A stretch of 64,000 bases of DNA from Zelopaecilomyces penicillatus (GCA_005765155.1 VCCP01000002.1:2480001-2544000); one strand, 5' to 3'; shown: positions 1-14,200, numbered from the stretch's first letter. Notes: generated by a model not told the origin, from the sequence alone. Numbers and translations: made by a program.

Positions 1-1854
1 AAGTATAAAATTCTTTTAATTTCTTTTATAATAAAAGATAGATTATATTATATAAAGGGATAGTATCTAAATATAGATTAATTATATAATTTATAGCTTT
101 TTAGGATAATATTATATCTATTTAATCTATTTAAAATATATTTAAATAATCCTATAATTCCTAAGGTAATTCCTTTATCTTTTTTATTTAATTTATTTAA
201 TCTTTATTTATTAATAATAATAGTTTTAGATAGTATATAATTAAGAAGATTATTATTTTATTTTAATAGGCTTATATAAATTTATAGGGTTATAAGATTT
301 TAATATTTTCTTATTCTTAATTAAATTATTAATATCTATTATAGATATTTAAATAAATCTAAAGATTTTATAAATAGATTAGTTTTAATAATATTAAATT
401 ATCTTTTATTCTTAGATCTTAATTAATATTAAGATATACTTAAATAAAACTCTATTTAATTCTTTTTAAATTTATAATAATAAATAGGATTTTTTATATA
501 TTATATATTTAAATTCTTAATTTATTTATTATTTAAAGCTTTAATAAATCCTTTATTAATATTTATTATAATCTATTTATTTTAATAAATATTTTATTAA
601 TAAGATCTAATTTAATATATATATTTAGATCTATATATATTTTAATTAATATTTATTTCTTTATTATTATTAATATATAGAAATAGATTATTATTCTAAT
701 AATAATTTCTTTAATTGAAGCTAAAAGGTTTATTATAATTAATTATCTTTTTTTATCTTAATATTATCTTTTATCTTAATAATATTAATAATTTAATTAA
801 AGTAATCTAATATAAAATAACCCTTTTTATTATATATATAGTAGATTATAATAATAAGATAATCTATTTAATTATTCTCTTTATTTTTTTAATTATTTTT
901 TTAATTATTCCTTTTATAATAATAGCTATCTTTATTATTTTTATAGCCTTTTTAATCTTAATAAAAGCCTTTTTAATATAGAATTAATACTGATTATATA
1001 TTAATCTGATTTAATTAGTCTTTATTATAGTTTTATTTATTTTATAATCTTAAAAAAGATCCCCTTTTAGTTTATTATTTAGGGCTTTATTTCTATTATT
1101 TATTTAGCCTTTTTTATAGGTTCTGATTTCTCCTTTTTTTCTAGATTCTTAAATAGTATTAAAACCTTTTTATTTTCTATATTATCCTATCTTAATTCTT
1201 AAAAAAGGCTTTTTTATAAAGATAGATATATTTTTATCACCCTAGCTTAAGTTTAATAAAATACTATATAATTAATTTCTTTTTAATTATCTTTATAAAA
1301 TAGGCTTTTAAAATAAATAAATATAAATAGAATTTTATAAAGGATTAATAATTATATTATTAAGCTTTTTTAAAAGTATTATAGATTTTAATTATTTAAT
1401 TAATAAAATCTTTTAAATAAGTTTTATTTTATTTTAAAAAGTATTCTTAATTAATTTCTTTAACTTTTCTTTTAATTTTAATATAGCTTTATATCTTATT
1501 TAATTAAAGGGATTTATATTTATTCTTTATATTTTTAAAAGCTAAAATAATTTAATATTTTCTCTTTTTTAAATATTTAAAACCTATTTAAAAGGCTTAA
1601 ATAAGATTATTAATCTATTCCTTTTTATTATTAATACTTTTATAGTATTATAGCTTAATAATATTAATAATCTTTAACTTTTTTAATTAAAAATTATTTA
1701 AATTATTATAATTTTAATTAAATTATAATCTTTTTTTAATAGAATATTTATAATAAAGATATTAAGATTTTAGGTTATTTAAAGATAAAATTAAAGAGTA
1801 TTAATCTTTTTAATCTTTATAATTTTAGCTAGAAATATTATTATTTTATCTTAG
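1..1854. other. AT-rich degenerate DNA, no recognisable gene
   Basis: No open frame of useful length on either strand. The composition is extremely A+T-rich with scattered TTTTTA/CCTTTT patches. Read on the minus strand, about 870-1250 gives lysine- and isoleucine-rich stretches between stops, which could be a ruined transposon frame. I recognise no reverse transcriptase, integrase or transposase motif. The last five bases (1855-1859, GTTCT) are the target site of the retrotransposon that follows, so this is the older DNA into which element A jumped; it continues at 9848. Confidence 0.5.
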
Positions 1855-1859
1855 GTTCT

Positions 1860-2073
1860 TATTAAGGACTGAGATCAGGAGTTTATAAAGAGAGTGAAGA
1901 AGGTTAGGAATGGTATTAATTTTATTATATATAAGCAGATAGATAGCAGATAACTAGAAGCTTAATCTCTAGCCTTCTTCCTTTTCTTAAAGGAGAAGGC
2001 CCTCTCTATAGATATATATATTCCTAGCCTATATAATATAGGTTCTTTATAGGGCCCCTTTAGGGTCCTGATA
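1860..2073 (-). repeat. Element A 3' LTR (214 bp)
   Basis: Direct repeat of 9629-9842 with few substitutions, nearly all transitions. It contains the shared blocks GTTTATAAAGAGAGTGAAGA and AAAGGAGAAGGCCCTCTCTA. It is the 3' LTR because pol reads on the minus strand and the polypurine tract sits directly beside it at 2078-2092. Confidence 0.93.
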
Positions 2074-2077
2074 GTAT

Positions 2078-2092
2078 ACCCCCCTTCCTTTA
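2078..2092 (-). other. Element A polypurine tract
   Basis: The plus strand reads ACCCCCCTTCCTTTA, so the minus strand has an uninterrupted purine run (AAAGGAAGGGGGG) four bases inside the 3' LTR. In LTR retrotransposons this run primes plus-strand DNA synthesis. Its placement independently fixes the minus-strand orientation of the element. Confidence 0.85.
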
Positions 2093-2399
2093 GGGCCACC
2101 CTTAGCCCTAATAACTAATAGCAGCTTTATCACTATAACTATACAACTATAAATAGCTAATCAGCCTAGCTATTAATAAAGAAACCATAATCAATTAAAA
2201 ATAAAACTTCTAATAGATTCTATTTCTTCTTTATAAATCTTTATATATAGGCTCTTTATACTTTATAAGAAGTCTCCTATCTTATAACTCCCCTAAAAGA
2301 AGCCTTATTATTAGCTGATTTCTTTATATAGTATTATCTCTCTAAGGCTAAGGATTTAAATAATATATCAGACTTATAGAAGTATTAGAAATATACTTA

Positions 2400-3612
2400 T
2401 TATATATAAATAGCTTTTTAGCTTCTTCTTTATTTATAGTATTAACTTTCCTAGTTTATTTAATAATAAGAGGGCTATTTTATCTTTTTAACCTATTAAG
2501 AAGCAATAGGTTAATTACCTTCTTCTTTATATCTTTCTATAGCTAATCTTATATAATAATAGCTTTCTATTAGTATAGGCTTTCTTATCTCTTAGGGCTT
2601 TATCTAGTATTAGATTATTAAGGACCTTTAGGTCTAATATAGATAGTAAGAAGTAAAGGAAAGCTAATAAAGAAATAATAGTATAGCTATAATATAAGCA
2701 TTATAAAACTAAGTATCTAGTAGTGATTACTACTAAGAAAGCTATTATAAAGGGTTCCTCTATATTAGTATTAATTATACCTAAAATCTCTATTATTAAA
2801 TCTCTGGTTTTATTTAAGGCTTTAACTAAGATTAAGAAACCCCCTCCTAAGTCTTCTGCTTTTATAGGATCTGATAATAATAATTTATCTAATAAGATAA
2901 AGAAGGTAGACTTTAATAATAATCTATCTCTTTATTCCTTCTAGGATATTCCTTAGTTATTAGCTAATAGTTAATTAATAGCTGCTTCCCTTCTTATATT
3001 ACTTCTAAGCTTAATAGTATTATAGGGATTTAGACTCTTATAAAGACTATATAGATTAAGTCCTTAAGGATAATATTAATAGTAAAGGAGATAAAGAGGG
3101 GGATAAGATAGATAATAAAAGGATTAAGAAATTAATTAATCCTGATTCTCCTTTAAGTATTTCCTTTACTTCCTATTAGTAAATCCTTTTTAGGTTCTAT
3201 TTTATTACTTTTTCTTTATTAACTTTTAGCTTTATAATTCTTCTAGTGATTCTAAATTATTTCCTAATACTAATACTATTATAGCCTTTTTTATAATATA
3301 TAATACCTTTATTTTCTTCTCTATTATTCCTAAGTCTTTAGCTTTATCTATTATTAATAGATAATTCTATATAATACTTAAGCTACTCTCTCCCTTTAGT
3401 AATAGGTATTCTATATCTTCTATTACTAAGATTATAATAGCAGCTATATCTATCTATATTCCTAAGAACCCTTTAGCTATAAAGAATATAATACCTAATA
3501 AGATACCTTCTAAGAAGAAGATAATACTTAATAAAATACCTCCTAAGTAAAGTCCTATTAAGATAGATATATCAGCTATTATTAATAACTTATTTATTAT
3601 TAAGTATATTAA
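2400..3612 (+). pseudogene. Element A degenerate antisense accessory ORF
   Basis: One plus-strand frame (first base of codon = 2 mod 3) stays protein-like for about 400 codons with scattered TAG/TAA stops, opposite in direction to pol. Its longest intact piece is 2723-2942 (73 codons, GTG start), rich in Lys, Ile and Ser with a KKPPPK run. The same frame resumes at 3461-3600 as a Lys/Pro-rich segment with IPSKKK and IPPK. Most stops could come from CAG/CAA or TGG by RIP. I do not recognise the product. Some plant Ty3/Gypsy elements carry an antisense gene between pol and the 3' LTR. It could also be captured host sequence or an unrelated insertion. Confidence 0.5.
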
Positions 3613-4660
3613 ATAATAATAGTATTTATTTAATAGTTAATAAGCTATTAGGAGTTTAATCCTATATTATAAGTAAATAATTAATAATATAATTAAATAA
3701 GGTTTATTATTATAATTGCTTGGCTATTATTAATACTTATATAATTATTTTAAGGTTTATTAATATTATATAGCTATATAGATTAAATAGGATCTAATAG
3801 CTAATCCTATTCTAAAACCTAAAAAGGCTAAATAACCCAAACCCTATTAATAGAATAAATATATATTATATTCTATTATAGCTTAAATTTAAAAGTTATT
3901 AATAATTACTCTATAATTATTAAACTCTAGTATTTATATTATATAAATAATAACCATTCCTATTATAGAGTAATAGTAAATTATTATATACTTATATATA
4001 ATCTTATCTAATATAGGATATAATTAAAGCTTGATTTAATACTACTCTTTTTATTCTTTATAGCTACTTCTTTATTAATACTTCCTAGGAGATATTTTAG
4101 TATATATAAAGTAAGATCAAATAGATACTTAGCTATATATACCAAAAGCTAATAACTACCCTTACTTATATCAAGATATAATAAAATATAGATAAAGATA
4201 AAGCTTTTCTTATAAAGAGTGCTTTAAATTTTTAGACTTGATTAGTATTAGATTAGGTTAATTCCCTTTAAGTTATTATAAATATCCAGGCTTAATAATA
4301 TAATATTAGTTTTAATATATAATTAGGCTTAATATAGCTGCTAATAATTATATAGGTGTGTATTGATAATGCTTTTATATTATTATTAATAGTTCTTCTC
4401 TCTTATATTATACTTAATAATTAAGCTAATATAGAGGCCACTTTAAACAATCTTTTTAATATAGCTCTAGAATTAAGTTCCTTTAATAAGGATAATAATA
4501 AAAGTAATAATAATAATAATAATAAGAATAATTATTAAAGCAATTATTTAAGGGATTCTAATATTTAGGAAAATAACTTATTTAACTTTTATTAATACTA
4601 TTAAAGACTCTTACTCCCTAATAACTAGATTTTCAATAAAGAAGCTTTATATTTATATAT
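3613..4660. other. Element A 3' internal spacer
   Basis: About 1 kb between the antisense frame and the chromodomain. It contains stops in all frames and no motif I can name. A (TAA)n run lies at about 4506-4530. It may hold the C-terminus of pol, the element's 3' untranslated region and, if the antisense frame was a gene, its terminator. Confidence 0.4.
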
Positions 4661-7600
4661 TATTATATAATCTAAGAAGTCTCTCTTGCTTAACTAATAA
4701 TTATCCTTATTACTATAATTCTCTTATTTTATATAATATATTTATTGCTTATTATTCTACTTATATATTAAGATTTTTTCCATTATATAGAATTATTCTA
4801 GTATAAAAGGGTTATCTTCTAGCTTACTTAATTCACCCCTATTATTATATATCTTTAGATTTATAATATTAAATATATTATATATCCTAATTAAATCTGA
4901 TAGCTAGAGTTAATAAGCTAAGCTATTGCTTCCTATCTATTTCTTAATCTAATAAGGGCCTATAAATTTCTCTATTAACTTCCTTATAGGATATTTTAGC
5001 TTAAGATATTTTATAATAATTATTATCTAATCATTAACTTTAAATTGCTTTTCTTATCTTTTCTTATTATATTACTTTTCATACTGCTAATATACCCTTT
5101 TTAATATCTTTATTATTATATTATAGCTTGCTTATAGCTTCTGGATTCTTTCCTTAGAGCCCTTATATAATCCTCTTAATTGAATTCTATCTTATACTAG
5201 TGCTATTAGCTTATAGTTATATAATAGATAAGCCAGAGATTCTTCTATAGCACTATATTATACTATATTATAATAGAACTAGGCTAATAATAATCTTATA
5301 GTTTAATTAAGCTGGTCTTTATTAATAAAGCTTTATAGGTAATATTTGATTATCTGATTTATCTATTCTATCTATCTATCTATCTATAAATAGAATATAG
5401 TGCTTAATCACTGCTTATAAGCTAATAAATAATAGAATAATTTCTAGAATATACTTATAAATACTATATTATAGTCTAATATAATTCCTTATAATATCCT
5501 AAAATATTTAAATATATAATCTAAGAATAAGGTTATTAGATTATTATTAATAATATACTTTATTATAAGGATAAATAATAAAAATTTTATATACCTATCT
5601 ATAATAATAAGAATACTATTATATATCTTATTCTTTATTTCTGATTTAGGTAAATCTATAATAAAGTTTATAGAGATTTCCTATTAAGGTCCTTCTAGGA
5701 TTAATAGAGTAGCTAGATAGCTATATAATTAATATTATCTGGGTTTGTTTGATTGATAGGAGTTATAGGTTTATATAAATTTCATTATATCTCTTTTTAT
5801 ATCTTTCTAATAATAAGTTATTATTAATTATCTTAGTATTCTATTAATTCCTTAATAGCCTAATATTAGATTATTATAAAGTATTATTAAAATTTTAATC
5901 CTTATTCTAACTAGAATAAAGACCTTTTTAAAATATAATAATAGCTGATTATTATCTATTAATTAACTATTATATCTATTAGAAGAATTATTTATCTTAG
6001 GTTACTCTTGGATATAAAATAAATTACTATTCTATACTTCTAATAGTATAACCATAAGGGTATTAATATCCTTTAATAATATTATAGTAATACTCCTTTG
6101 AATTATTTATTTATTTATAGTTGAAATTCTCTGGGTTATATACTAAAGGCAGGCTATTTACTTAATTATAGTTGAAACCCTCCTAATAAGAGAGATAGAT
6201 ATAGGTTATAACCCTATACCCTTATAGCTAGCCTCTAGAAATCCATTTATAACTAGAGTCTCTATTAGTTATATAATTATAACTTCTAAGGTTTCTTTAG
6301 TATTATAAAAATATTTAAGGAAGGAGGGTAAATAGCCTTTCCTTAATTCTTAAATACCTTCTATATTTATATAATCTAGCCTTCTAAATAATATATCTAT
6401 TAGATTTAATCTATTTAATCTATACTTAATTTTAAAATTGAATAGTACTAGCTAATCAAGCATATCTATTTATTAGCTTGAAAGCTTTTATTTTACTACT
6501 AGATAGCTATGATTTAGATAATCTATTATAATTATAATCTTATATTCTAAGTAGGCTAAGTAATAATATTATATCTAAAAAGCTTCTATAATTACTAATA
6601 TCTTAATATCTAGTATATAATAGTATAGTTCTATCCTATTAAGTTTTCTTAATATATAAGCCATTAAATACTATTTCCTATCAATGTATTATATTAGTAT
6701 AATACCTATAATAAAATCCAATATATCTATTTTAATATAAATAGAAATAGCTGGATTGAAATAAGCTAGTATTAACTGCTCTAAGAATTTTTGCTTTAAT
6801 TCTTTAAAAGCAGCTTGCTTATAGCTTCCTATATATATAAGGCCCTTTTTCTTATCCTTTATTAAGTCTATAAGGGATATAATAATCTTACTATAGTTCT
6901 TAATAAACCATTAATAAAATCCTATAAAATCAAGGAACTATTAAATATCTTTAATATTAATAGATAGCAATTAACTAGCTATTATCTATACCTATTCTTC
7001 CTTTATATATATTCCTTTAGGGCTGATAATAAACCCTAGGTATACTATTATATTAATACTAAAGTTATATTTCTATAAGTTTATATATAAGCTACTTTAT
7101 TCTAATCTTTAAAGTATCTAGTATATATTATCTATATAAGTATCTAAATCACTATTATATATCAGGATATTATCTAGATATATAATATAGATATAATCTA
7201 TAAGGCCTTATAGTATATTATTAATATATTCCTAGAATATAATAAAGGTATTTATAAGTCTAAAGGGTATTACTTAATACTTAAAATAGCTATAATAGTA
7301 TTAGAAAGCAATCTTCTATTTATTACCTTCTTTAATATATATCTAATAATATATATCTTTAAGATCAAATTTAATAAATTTCTTTATTTCTTAAAATCAA
7401 TTTAGGATCTTATGGATTAATAGTAATAAGGCTTGGTTTTTCTTTATTACTTAATTAAGAGTATAATAATCAATATAAAGGTATAGCTTGCCTCCTTTCT
7501 TTAGAATAAATAGAATAAATACTTTATATAGGCTTATTAATTAATATATCCAATCTTATTTTAAAGCTATATAAAGGTATTCTTAGAGTATTTCTAGCTC

Positions 7601-8400
7601 TTTTTCTATTAGAGAGTAGATAGGGCCCTATAATAACACCTTTCTATTAATTAATTCTATTAAATAAATTTATCCTTTAAGTAATAGTAGCTTAATAACT
7701 ACTTCCTTATTAAATACCTCTATAAATTATATATATTTAGATAGCAAAGTCTTTATAAATTCTTCTTCTTCTCTTAGTTATAGCTTATTATTATTAATAG
7801 ATCTTATATCTAAGATAATTATTATAGTTTTTATTACCCTTATAACCTATTAAGCTTGCTTTATATTAATAATGAATTTAATACTCTATTCTATTAAAAG
7901 ATAATTCTAATAATCCTTTAACTATATAATTCTTAGATCTATAATATAAAAGAAAAGTAATTCTAAAATAAAATCTTTTTTAATATCTATTATAATATAA
8001 TCTATAAGATATCTCTTTATTATTCTTTAATTATTATAAAGTTCTATTAACTTTATAATTCTTCTATATATAGGAAAGTTAATATCCTTATATATTATCT
8101 TTAATAAGAAACCTTCTTCTAGATAATTAAAATCTATTAATAACTTTAGATTAATAAGATAAACTTCTAATCTTAAATTAAATAATAATATAGCTATTAT
8201 TTAATTATAATCGCTTTATATTCTTGCTTTTTTTATTATTAGAGATATAAAGTAATTAATATTATCCTAGATATAATAGATAATTGGATTAATATTAGAA
8301 CTACTAGCTAGGGTATTAAGATTTATTTATTACTATTAAGCTATTTTATAATTTTTAATAATATAATAAATACTCTTATATATTATATAGTTAAAGGCTT
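4660..8400 (-). pseudogene. Element A pol (PR-RT-RH-IN-chromodomain), RIP-inactivated
   Basis: Minus-strand reading, many stops. RT begins with KKGGKLYLYIDY near 7468-7505, and its catalytic box reads YLDNIL at about 7163-7183, with one catalytic Asp turned to Asn (G-to-A). RNase H follows at about 6560-6760 with recognisable AYILRKLN and ILVIIEAF blocks. The integrase core lies at about 5150-5800: a catalytic strand then LVVVDRYTK-like text (5580-5690), and the NPQTDGQTER-type block is reduced to a TAGA-rich stretch at 5340-5390. A chromodomain of YYIK-stop-ENYSNKDNY type (4676-4790) closes the polyprotein, where the stop replaces the aromatic-cage Trp codon. Chromodomains target integration to modified-histone heterochromatin. 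Protease is presumed upstream of RT but not clearly seen. Confidence 0.85.
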
Positions 8401-9628
8401 AATATACTATCTTATAGTATATATTATTATATTTATAATACTTTATATATTAAGGGATAGAATTATTATTTAATAAATAATCTCTTTAATTTAATAAAGG
8501 GGTTATATTATTATTAGCTTTATCTTAGGGAGAGATTAAGTTATTCTAGTTATTAATCTTTTACTATAAAGAGGCTTTATAAGTGTTTTGGTTATTCTAT
8601 CTTTATTAGGCTAATATAGACTCTCTCTATATATCTGCTTAAAGTAGCTGCTCTTAAGTAATAGATAAGCTATTATTTATAACTTTAGCCTAAAAAGGCC
8701 TTAATAGTCTCTATATTATATAAGCTATATAATAGCTTAAAGGTAATAGCTTTAATAGCTTATTAATAAGGCACTTATATATATAGATAAACTATTAGAA
8801 GATCTGATTTATAGTTTATTAAAGCTAATCTAGCTTTTTAGTAGCTTTATAGCAGTGTATTAGACTATTGCCTTGATTATTTAATAGCTAATATATTAGT
8901 ATAGCCTAAGTAATATCTCTAATACCTTCTAGGTGATTAGTATAGAGATAGCTGATCTATTAATCGAATATATTGCCTTAAAAGTAGATAATACTAAAAA
9001 GCATCTTTTATATATCCTTTAGGAATTCTATAGGGGTTATTATAAACTATATATTAAGTTAGGTTAGGAATATTTATAATTTGGTCTAAGATTTCCTTTA
9101 ATACTTAAGTATTAAAAGGGCTTAGGATTAAATGGTTCTATAATATTATTTTAACTCTTCTATTCCTTTATAGCTTAATATATTAGATAGTTAAATTAAG
9201 ATAATTGGATCTTTCAGCCCTAAGAGATCTAAAACTATATTTAAATTACCTTTCTAAAGTAAGAATAAGTATTCTATCTTTCTTTTTTCTCTTAATTATC
9301 TTTTAATTATCTAAATTAATTAATCTAGCTTTATTTTAGAAAGAATCTTATTATTTATTAATAGTATACTAGCTAGAGGGGTAATTATAGAATATCTAAA
9401 TCTAGCTTAATATTAAATAAAAAGCTAGGCTAAAGGCTATTCCTATTGATTTAAAGATTATTCTATAGTCCCTAATAAAGCTATAGTATTACTAGTTATT
9501 ACTTAGGTTTCTAAGATTAATTTAGGCTTATAGCTTATAAGCTAATGGCTAGCTATTATGGTTTGTTTTACTATTATTCCTAACTTTAATAATCTTTTTA
9601 CCTAAAGAAGGGATAAGAGAGATCAATC
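8400..9628 (-). pseudogene. Element A gag region (by position only)
   Basis: Between the 5' LTR (9629-9842 on the minus strand) and pol, where gag should lie. I could not identify a zinc knuckle or capsid motif here, and stops are frequent in all minus frames. The primer-binding site should abut the LTR at about 9611-9628, but I could not match it to a tRNA. Confidence 0.4.
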
Positions 9629-9842
9629 TATTAAGGACCAAGATTAGGAGTTTATAAAGAGAGTGAAGAAGGTTAGGAATAGTATCAATTTTGCTATATA
9701 TAAGCAGATAGATAGTAGATAATTAGAAGCTTGATCTCTGGCCTTCTTCCTTTTCTTAAAGGAGAAGGCCCTCTCTATAGATATATGCATTCCTAGCCTA
9801 TATAATATAGGTTCTCTATAGGGCCCCTTTAGGGTTCTGATA
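9629..9842 (-). repeat. Element A 5' LTR (214 bp)
   Basis: Direct repeat of 1860-2073. Its outer edge is followed by the target duplication GTTCT (9843-9847). It retains several C/G bases that the other copy has lost, for example TATGCATTCC where the other copy has TATATATTCC, and vice versa. The two copies have therefore mutated independently since insertion. Confidence 0.93.
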
Positions 9843-9847
9843 GTTCT

Positions 9848-11220
9848 TATAGATTATTATAAAGGATTAATTAAATCTTATTAATTTAAAGCCTTAAACC
9901 CTTAATAAATTATAAGATTTAATAAGGCCTTTAATAATAAAGATAATCTTTTAATAATAGAATAAATAAAAGCTATTATTATTTCTAAATAATTATAGAT
10001 AAAAATATAAGAATTATAAAAGGAATTCTAGATATAGCTAGATAGAATTATATAGCTTTAATTAATTAATTAATAATAAAACTTATATTTAAATTAAATT
10101 ATTTTTCTTTTATACTCTTTAAATATAAACAGCTATTAAAGCCTTAATAATTAATAGTCTTTTAGGTTATATATTATAATTAAGTATCTAGATATCTGAT
10201 CTTATTATACTATTATTATAAATTAAGGAATATAATATTAAGAAACCTTTTCAAAGCTATCTTCTTATTTATAATAATAATATATAAGGTATTAATATTA
10301 AGCTAGTAATAAAAATTATTAAGCTGCTTATAAAGCTATTAAAAACTAATCTCTTTTTCTATATTAATCAGGCTAAATATAAAGTTTATAAGGGATTTTT
10401 AATTAATAATATTAATAACCTAAAAAAAATAAAGTTTAAAGCGATTAATCTTATATATATTATCTATACTAAGAACCTTAAGAAAACGCTTCTATATTAT
10501 CTTATATTAAGAAAAAGTCTCTATAATAGCTTTAAGCTTATTATTATAATTAAGCTTAATTTAATACTATAGGCTAATAGCTTATAAAGTATTTAAAAAG
10601 GCCTATATTATTATAAAGCTATTAAGCTTTTTTATATATAGCTTATATTAATTATTATAAATATTATTTTATATAAAGAAGATATTATTTATAAAGCTTA
10701 TTAATTTTATAATACTATCTATCTTATAAATAATAAGATTATATTATTAAATAAGAATTTATTTTATTTCCTATTATTTTTCTATATAATAATAAAAAAT
10801 AGAATATATAAAAGAAAAAAGTAATAATAGATAATTATATTAATATTAAATAGCTTAGAAAATCTATTTCTAGTTTAACTTTATTATTATTAAAGCTATA
10901 ATTTTAAATAAATAATTTATTTATTTAATAAAAGTCTATTAAAAGCTAAGGCTTATAGAAGCCCTTATATTAGATTAATTATATAGAGGTATATCATTTA
11001 AAGGGGTTTTTTTAGTATTATTATTAAAAAGATATAGATTAAAAGATTATTATTTAATAAGGGCTATACTATTATTATAATAAAAGATTTATAGAAAATT
11101 AAAGAGATCTATAAAAGATATATATAGGTATAGATTAAAGGGATATATATAAAATTTTAGATAGTATATAGGTTATATAATCTAAATAGTAATTTTTTTA
11201 TAATATAAATAATAATACTC
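9848..11220. repeat. Degenerate dispersed repeat G, copy 1
   Basis: AT-rich and full of stops, but less degraded than what follows. The block 10440-10520 (ATTAATCTTATATATATTAT, then AACCTTAAGAAAA) is similar to 44550-44610 in the same orientation, so both belong to one dispersed repeat. No domain could be assigned. This sequence was continuous with 1-1854 before element A inserted. Confidence 0.4.
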
Positions 11221-14200
11221 TTATTATTTATTATATTTTTATTTTATTCTTTTTTTATTTTTTTAAAAAGATTATTAATATTATTAAGATTTAATTTCTT
11301 AATAAATAAATTAAATTAAACCTTATATTTAATATTTATTATTATAATATTATTAATATTATATTAGTTTTGATTTCTTTAATTATAAAGCTTTATTAAT
11401 TTAATATTAAAATAAATAATTTATATAAAATAAGAATATAGATTTATTTAGCTTTTTATTAAATAATAAATTAAATTATTTTATATTAAAGTTTTATATA
11501 TTAATATATATTAGAATTTCTTTTTAAAATTATTATTATTAAAAGCTAATATATAATCCTTTTAATAATATTTATTTAATCTTTTAATTAAGAAAAGATA
11601 TATATTTATTAATATAATAAATTTTATAAATCATTTATTTATCTTTTTTAAAATTTTATTATAAATAATTATTTCTTTAAAAAAATAAAATAAAACATTT
11701 ATTATGTTTAATAATAAGAATATTCTTTATAATATATAATATATAATTATAATAAAGAGTTTTTAAAATAATAAATCTTTATTAATCTTTATTAATAATA
11801 TATATTATATTTTTTTTAATATCCTTTTAAATATAAAATAATATAAAATAATAAAATATATTTAAAATATAATAAATAATTAATATTTATAGCTAATATC
11901 TTATTTTTAAATTTCTTTAATTATTTTTAAATATATTTTAATATATATTAATATTATATTTTAAAATATATCTTAATTACTTTAAATATTATAATAATTT
12001 ATAAGTTTATATAATATGTATTAATTATTTTATAATTTATTAATTTAAAATTAAAGCTTTTATTATTAATTAATATTATTAAATAGTTTATTATATTTAG
12101 TTCTATTAATAAATCTTAAAGATTAATTATTTTAGTTTTATAAGATTTAAATTTTTATTCTTTTTTTTAATAAAATATTTAATAATTATAAATAGATTTT
12201 CTTTTTATTTTAATAATACTTATTCTTTCTTTAGATTTTTCTTATTTTCTTTTAATAATAATATTTATAAATTTATTTTTAATATTTAATTTATCTTTTT
12301 TTTTCTTATTTTTATTATTAAGTATACTTTTATAACTTTTTAATAAGGTTTTTTATTTTATAATCTTTAATTAAGCTTATTATAATTTATATAAGCTTTT
12401 TTCTTTTATTATATTTTAATTTATATGTATTTCTTTTTTATTTATTTATTTTTTAATAATTTTTTAAATCTTTTATTTTTATTTAATCTATTAAATTCTA
12501 TTTATTATATTTATTTAATTAATATTTTATTAATTATATTAATCTTATCTAGTTTTAAATATAAATATATTATTAATATTATTTAATAAATTATTTAATA
12601 AATTAATAAATCAGATTTATATAATAATATTTTATTTTATTTTATTATTTTAAATAATCTATTTATTATTATAATTATTTTTTTAATAGCCTTTATAATA
12701 ATTAATATCTCTTATATAATCTTAAATATACTTTATTATTTATTTTATATTTAATTAATTTATATTTTTAATTATATATATATTTTATATATATTATTAT
12801 TATATTTATAATATAATTAATTTTATTTATAAATAGATATTTTAATATATTTAATATTTTAATATTTATTTTATTAATATTTATTTATAATAATTCTATT
12901 AATTTAATAGATTTAAATTTTATAATTAATTTATTTAATAAATCTTTTATAGAATTATAAATTAAATTATTTAATAAAAGTTATAATATTAATATTATTT
13001 TAATTAATAATATATTTAATAATATTTAATAATATCTTAATATTAATTTTATCATTTTTTATATTTTAAATAATCTATTGATCTTTAAATAATATATTAT
13101 ATTAAAAATAAATATTATTTCTAATATTTTAAAAAGATTCATTTAAAAATATAAAATAAATTTAATATTATTATTATTAATTATTAATTAAACTATATTT
13201 AATATATATAATAATATTAATCTTAATTATATTTTAATTTAATATTTAATAATTTAATAAATTAAATTAAATTAAATTTTTATAAATTATAATTATTATT
13301 ATATTAAATAAATATATATAATCTAATATCATTTAAAATAATTATAATATCTTTTTTAAAGATCTTATATTAAAATTAATAATTATTATATAAAATAGTT
13401 TATATAAAGTTATTATTATTTATAATTCTTTTTTTTAATTATCTTAATTATTTAAATATATTATATAATAATATATTTATTTCTAATTTAATATATTATT
13501 TAATATATATCTTTATTTTAAATATTATTAAATTTATTTATTATTTTTTTATTATTTAATATTTAATATTTATCTTTTAAAAATTATAATTATATTTTTA
13601 ATATAAAATATATTATCTTTAAGATATAATAAATCTTAAATATATATTAATTTAAATAAAGAAGTATTATTATTAATTATAATAACTATATAATTTTTAT
13701 AATTTTTATTATTATATAATCTATAAATATTATAATTAATTAATTAAAAGTTTAAATTATTATTTATAGATTTTAATATAATTATAGTTTTATTTAAAAT
13801 CTAAAATAAATTATTTTAAAAAGATAATTACTTTTAAAAGAATTTCTAGAATATTTAATATTATTAATATTATTATCTTTTTTAATATATTTATTCTTTT
13901 TTTTATTATATTTATTTTTTAAATAATAATATAAGATTTAAATAATTTATTTAATTAATAAATATAAGATTTTATTAATAATAATATTATTAATTTTAGA
14001 ATTTTAAATTATTATATAATAATATATAAATAATTATATTATATTTTAAAAGTATTATTAATATATAATATAATAAATCTTTATAAAAGTATAACTTTTA
14101 ATCTATAATTTATAATATAAAGATTAAATTATTTTTAAATCTTATTAATATTATATAAGATATATTTTATTTTTATATTTATTATATATAAATAATCAAT

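Larger units (their letters stand above)
1860..9842 (-). mobile_element. Element A: complete Ty3/Gypsy chromovirus, RIP-degraded
   Basis: A full-length LTR retrotransposon of about 7.98 kb, coding on the minus strand. Its two direct LTRs are each 214 bp (1860-2073 and 9629-9842), and the insertion is flanked by the 5-bp duplication GTTCT (1855-1859 and 9843-9847). LTR termini read TA...TA on the plus strand, as expected for TG...CA after C-to-T/G-to-A change. A polypurine tract on the minus strand abuts the LTR at 2078-2092. Degenerate RT, RNase H, integrase and chromodomain are readable in that order from about 7560 down to 4670. Unusually, about 2.5 kb lies between the chromodomain and the 3' LTR. 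It is visibly less A+T-rich than the rest of the window, so it is probably a younger or less heavily mutated insertion. Confidence 0.93.

Noticed and set aside
2723..2944. 73-codon frame as a free-standing gene
   Set aside because: Starts with GTG inside a longer broken frame of element A; treated as part of the degenerate antisense ORF.
5361..5390. ATCT tetranucleotide microsatellite
   Set aside because: Coincides with the RIP-altered NPQTDGQTER-type integrase block of element A on the minus strand; not a separate repeat.
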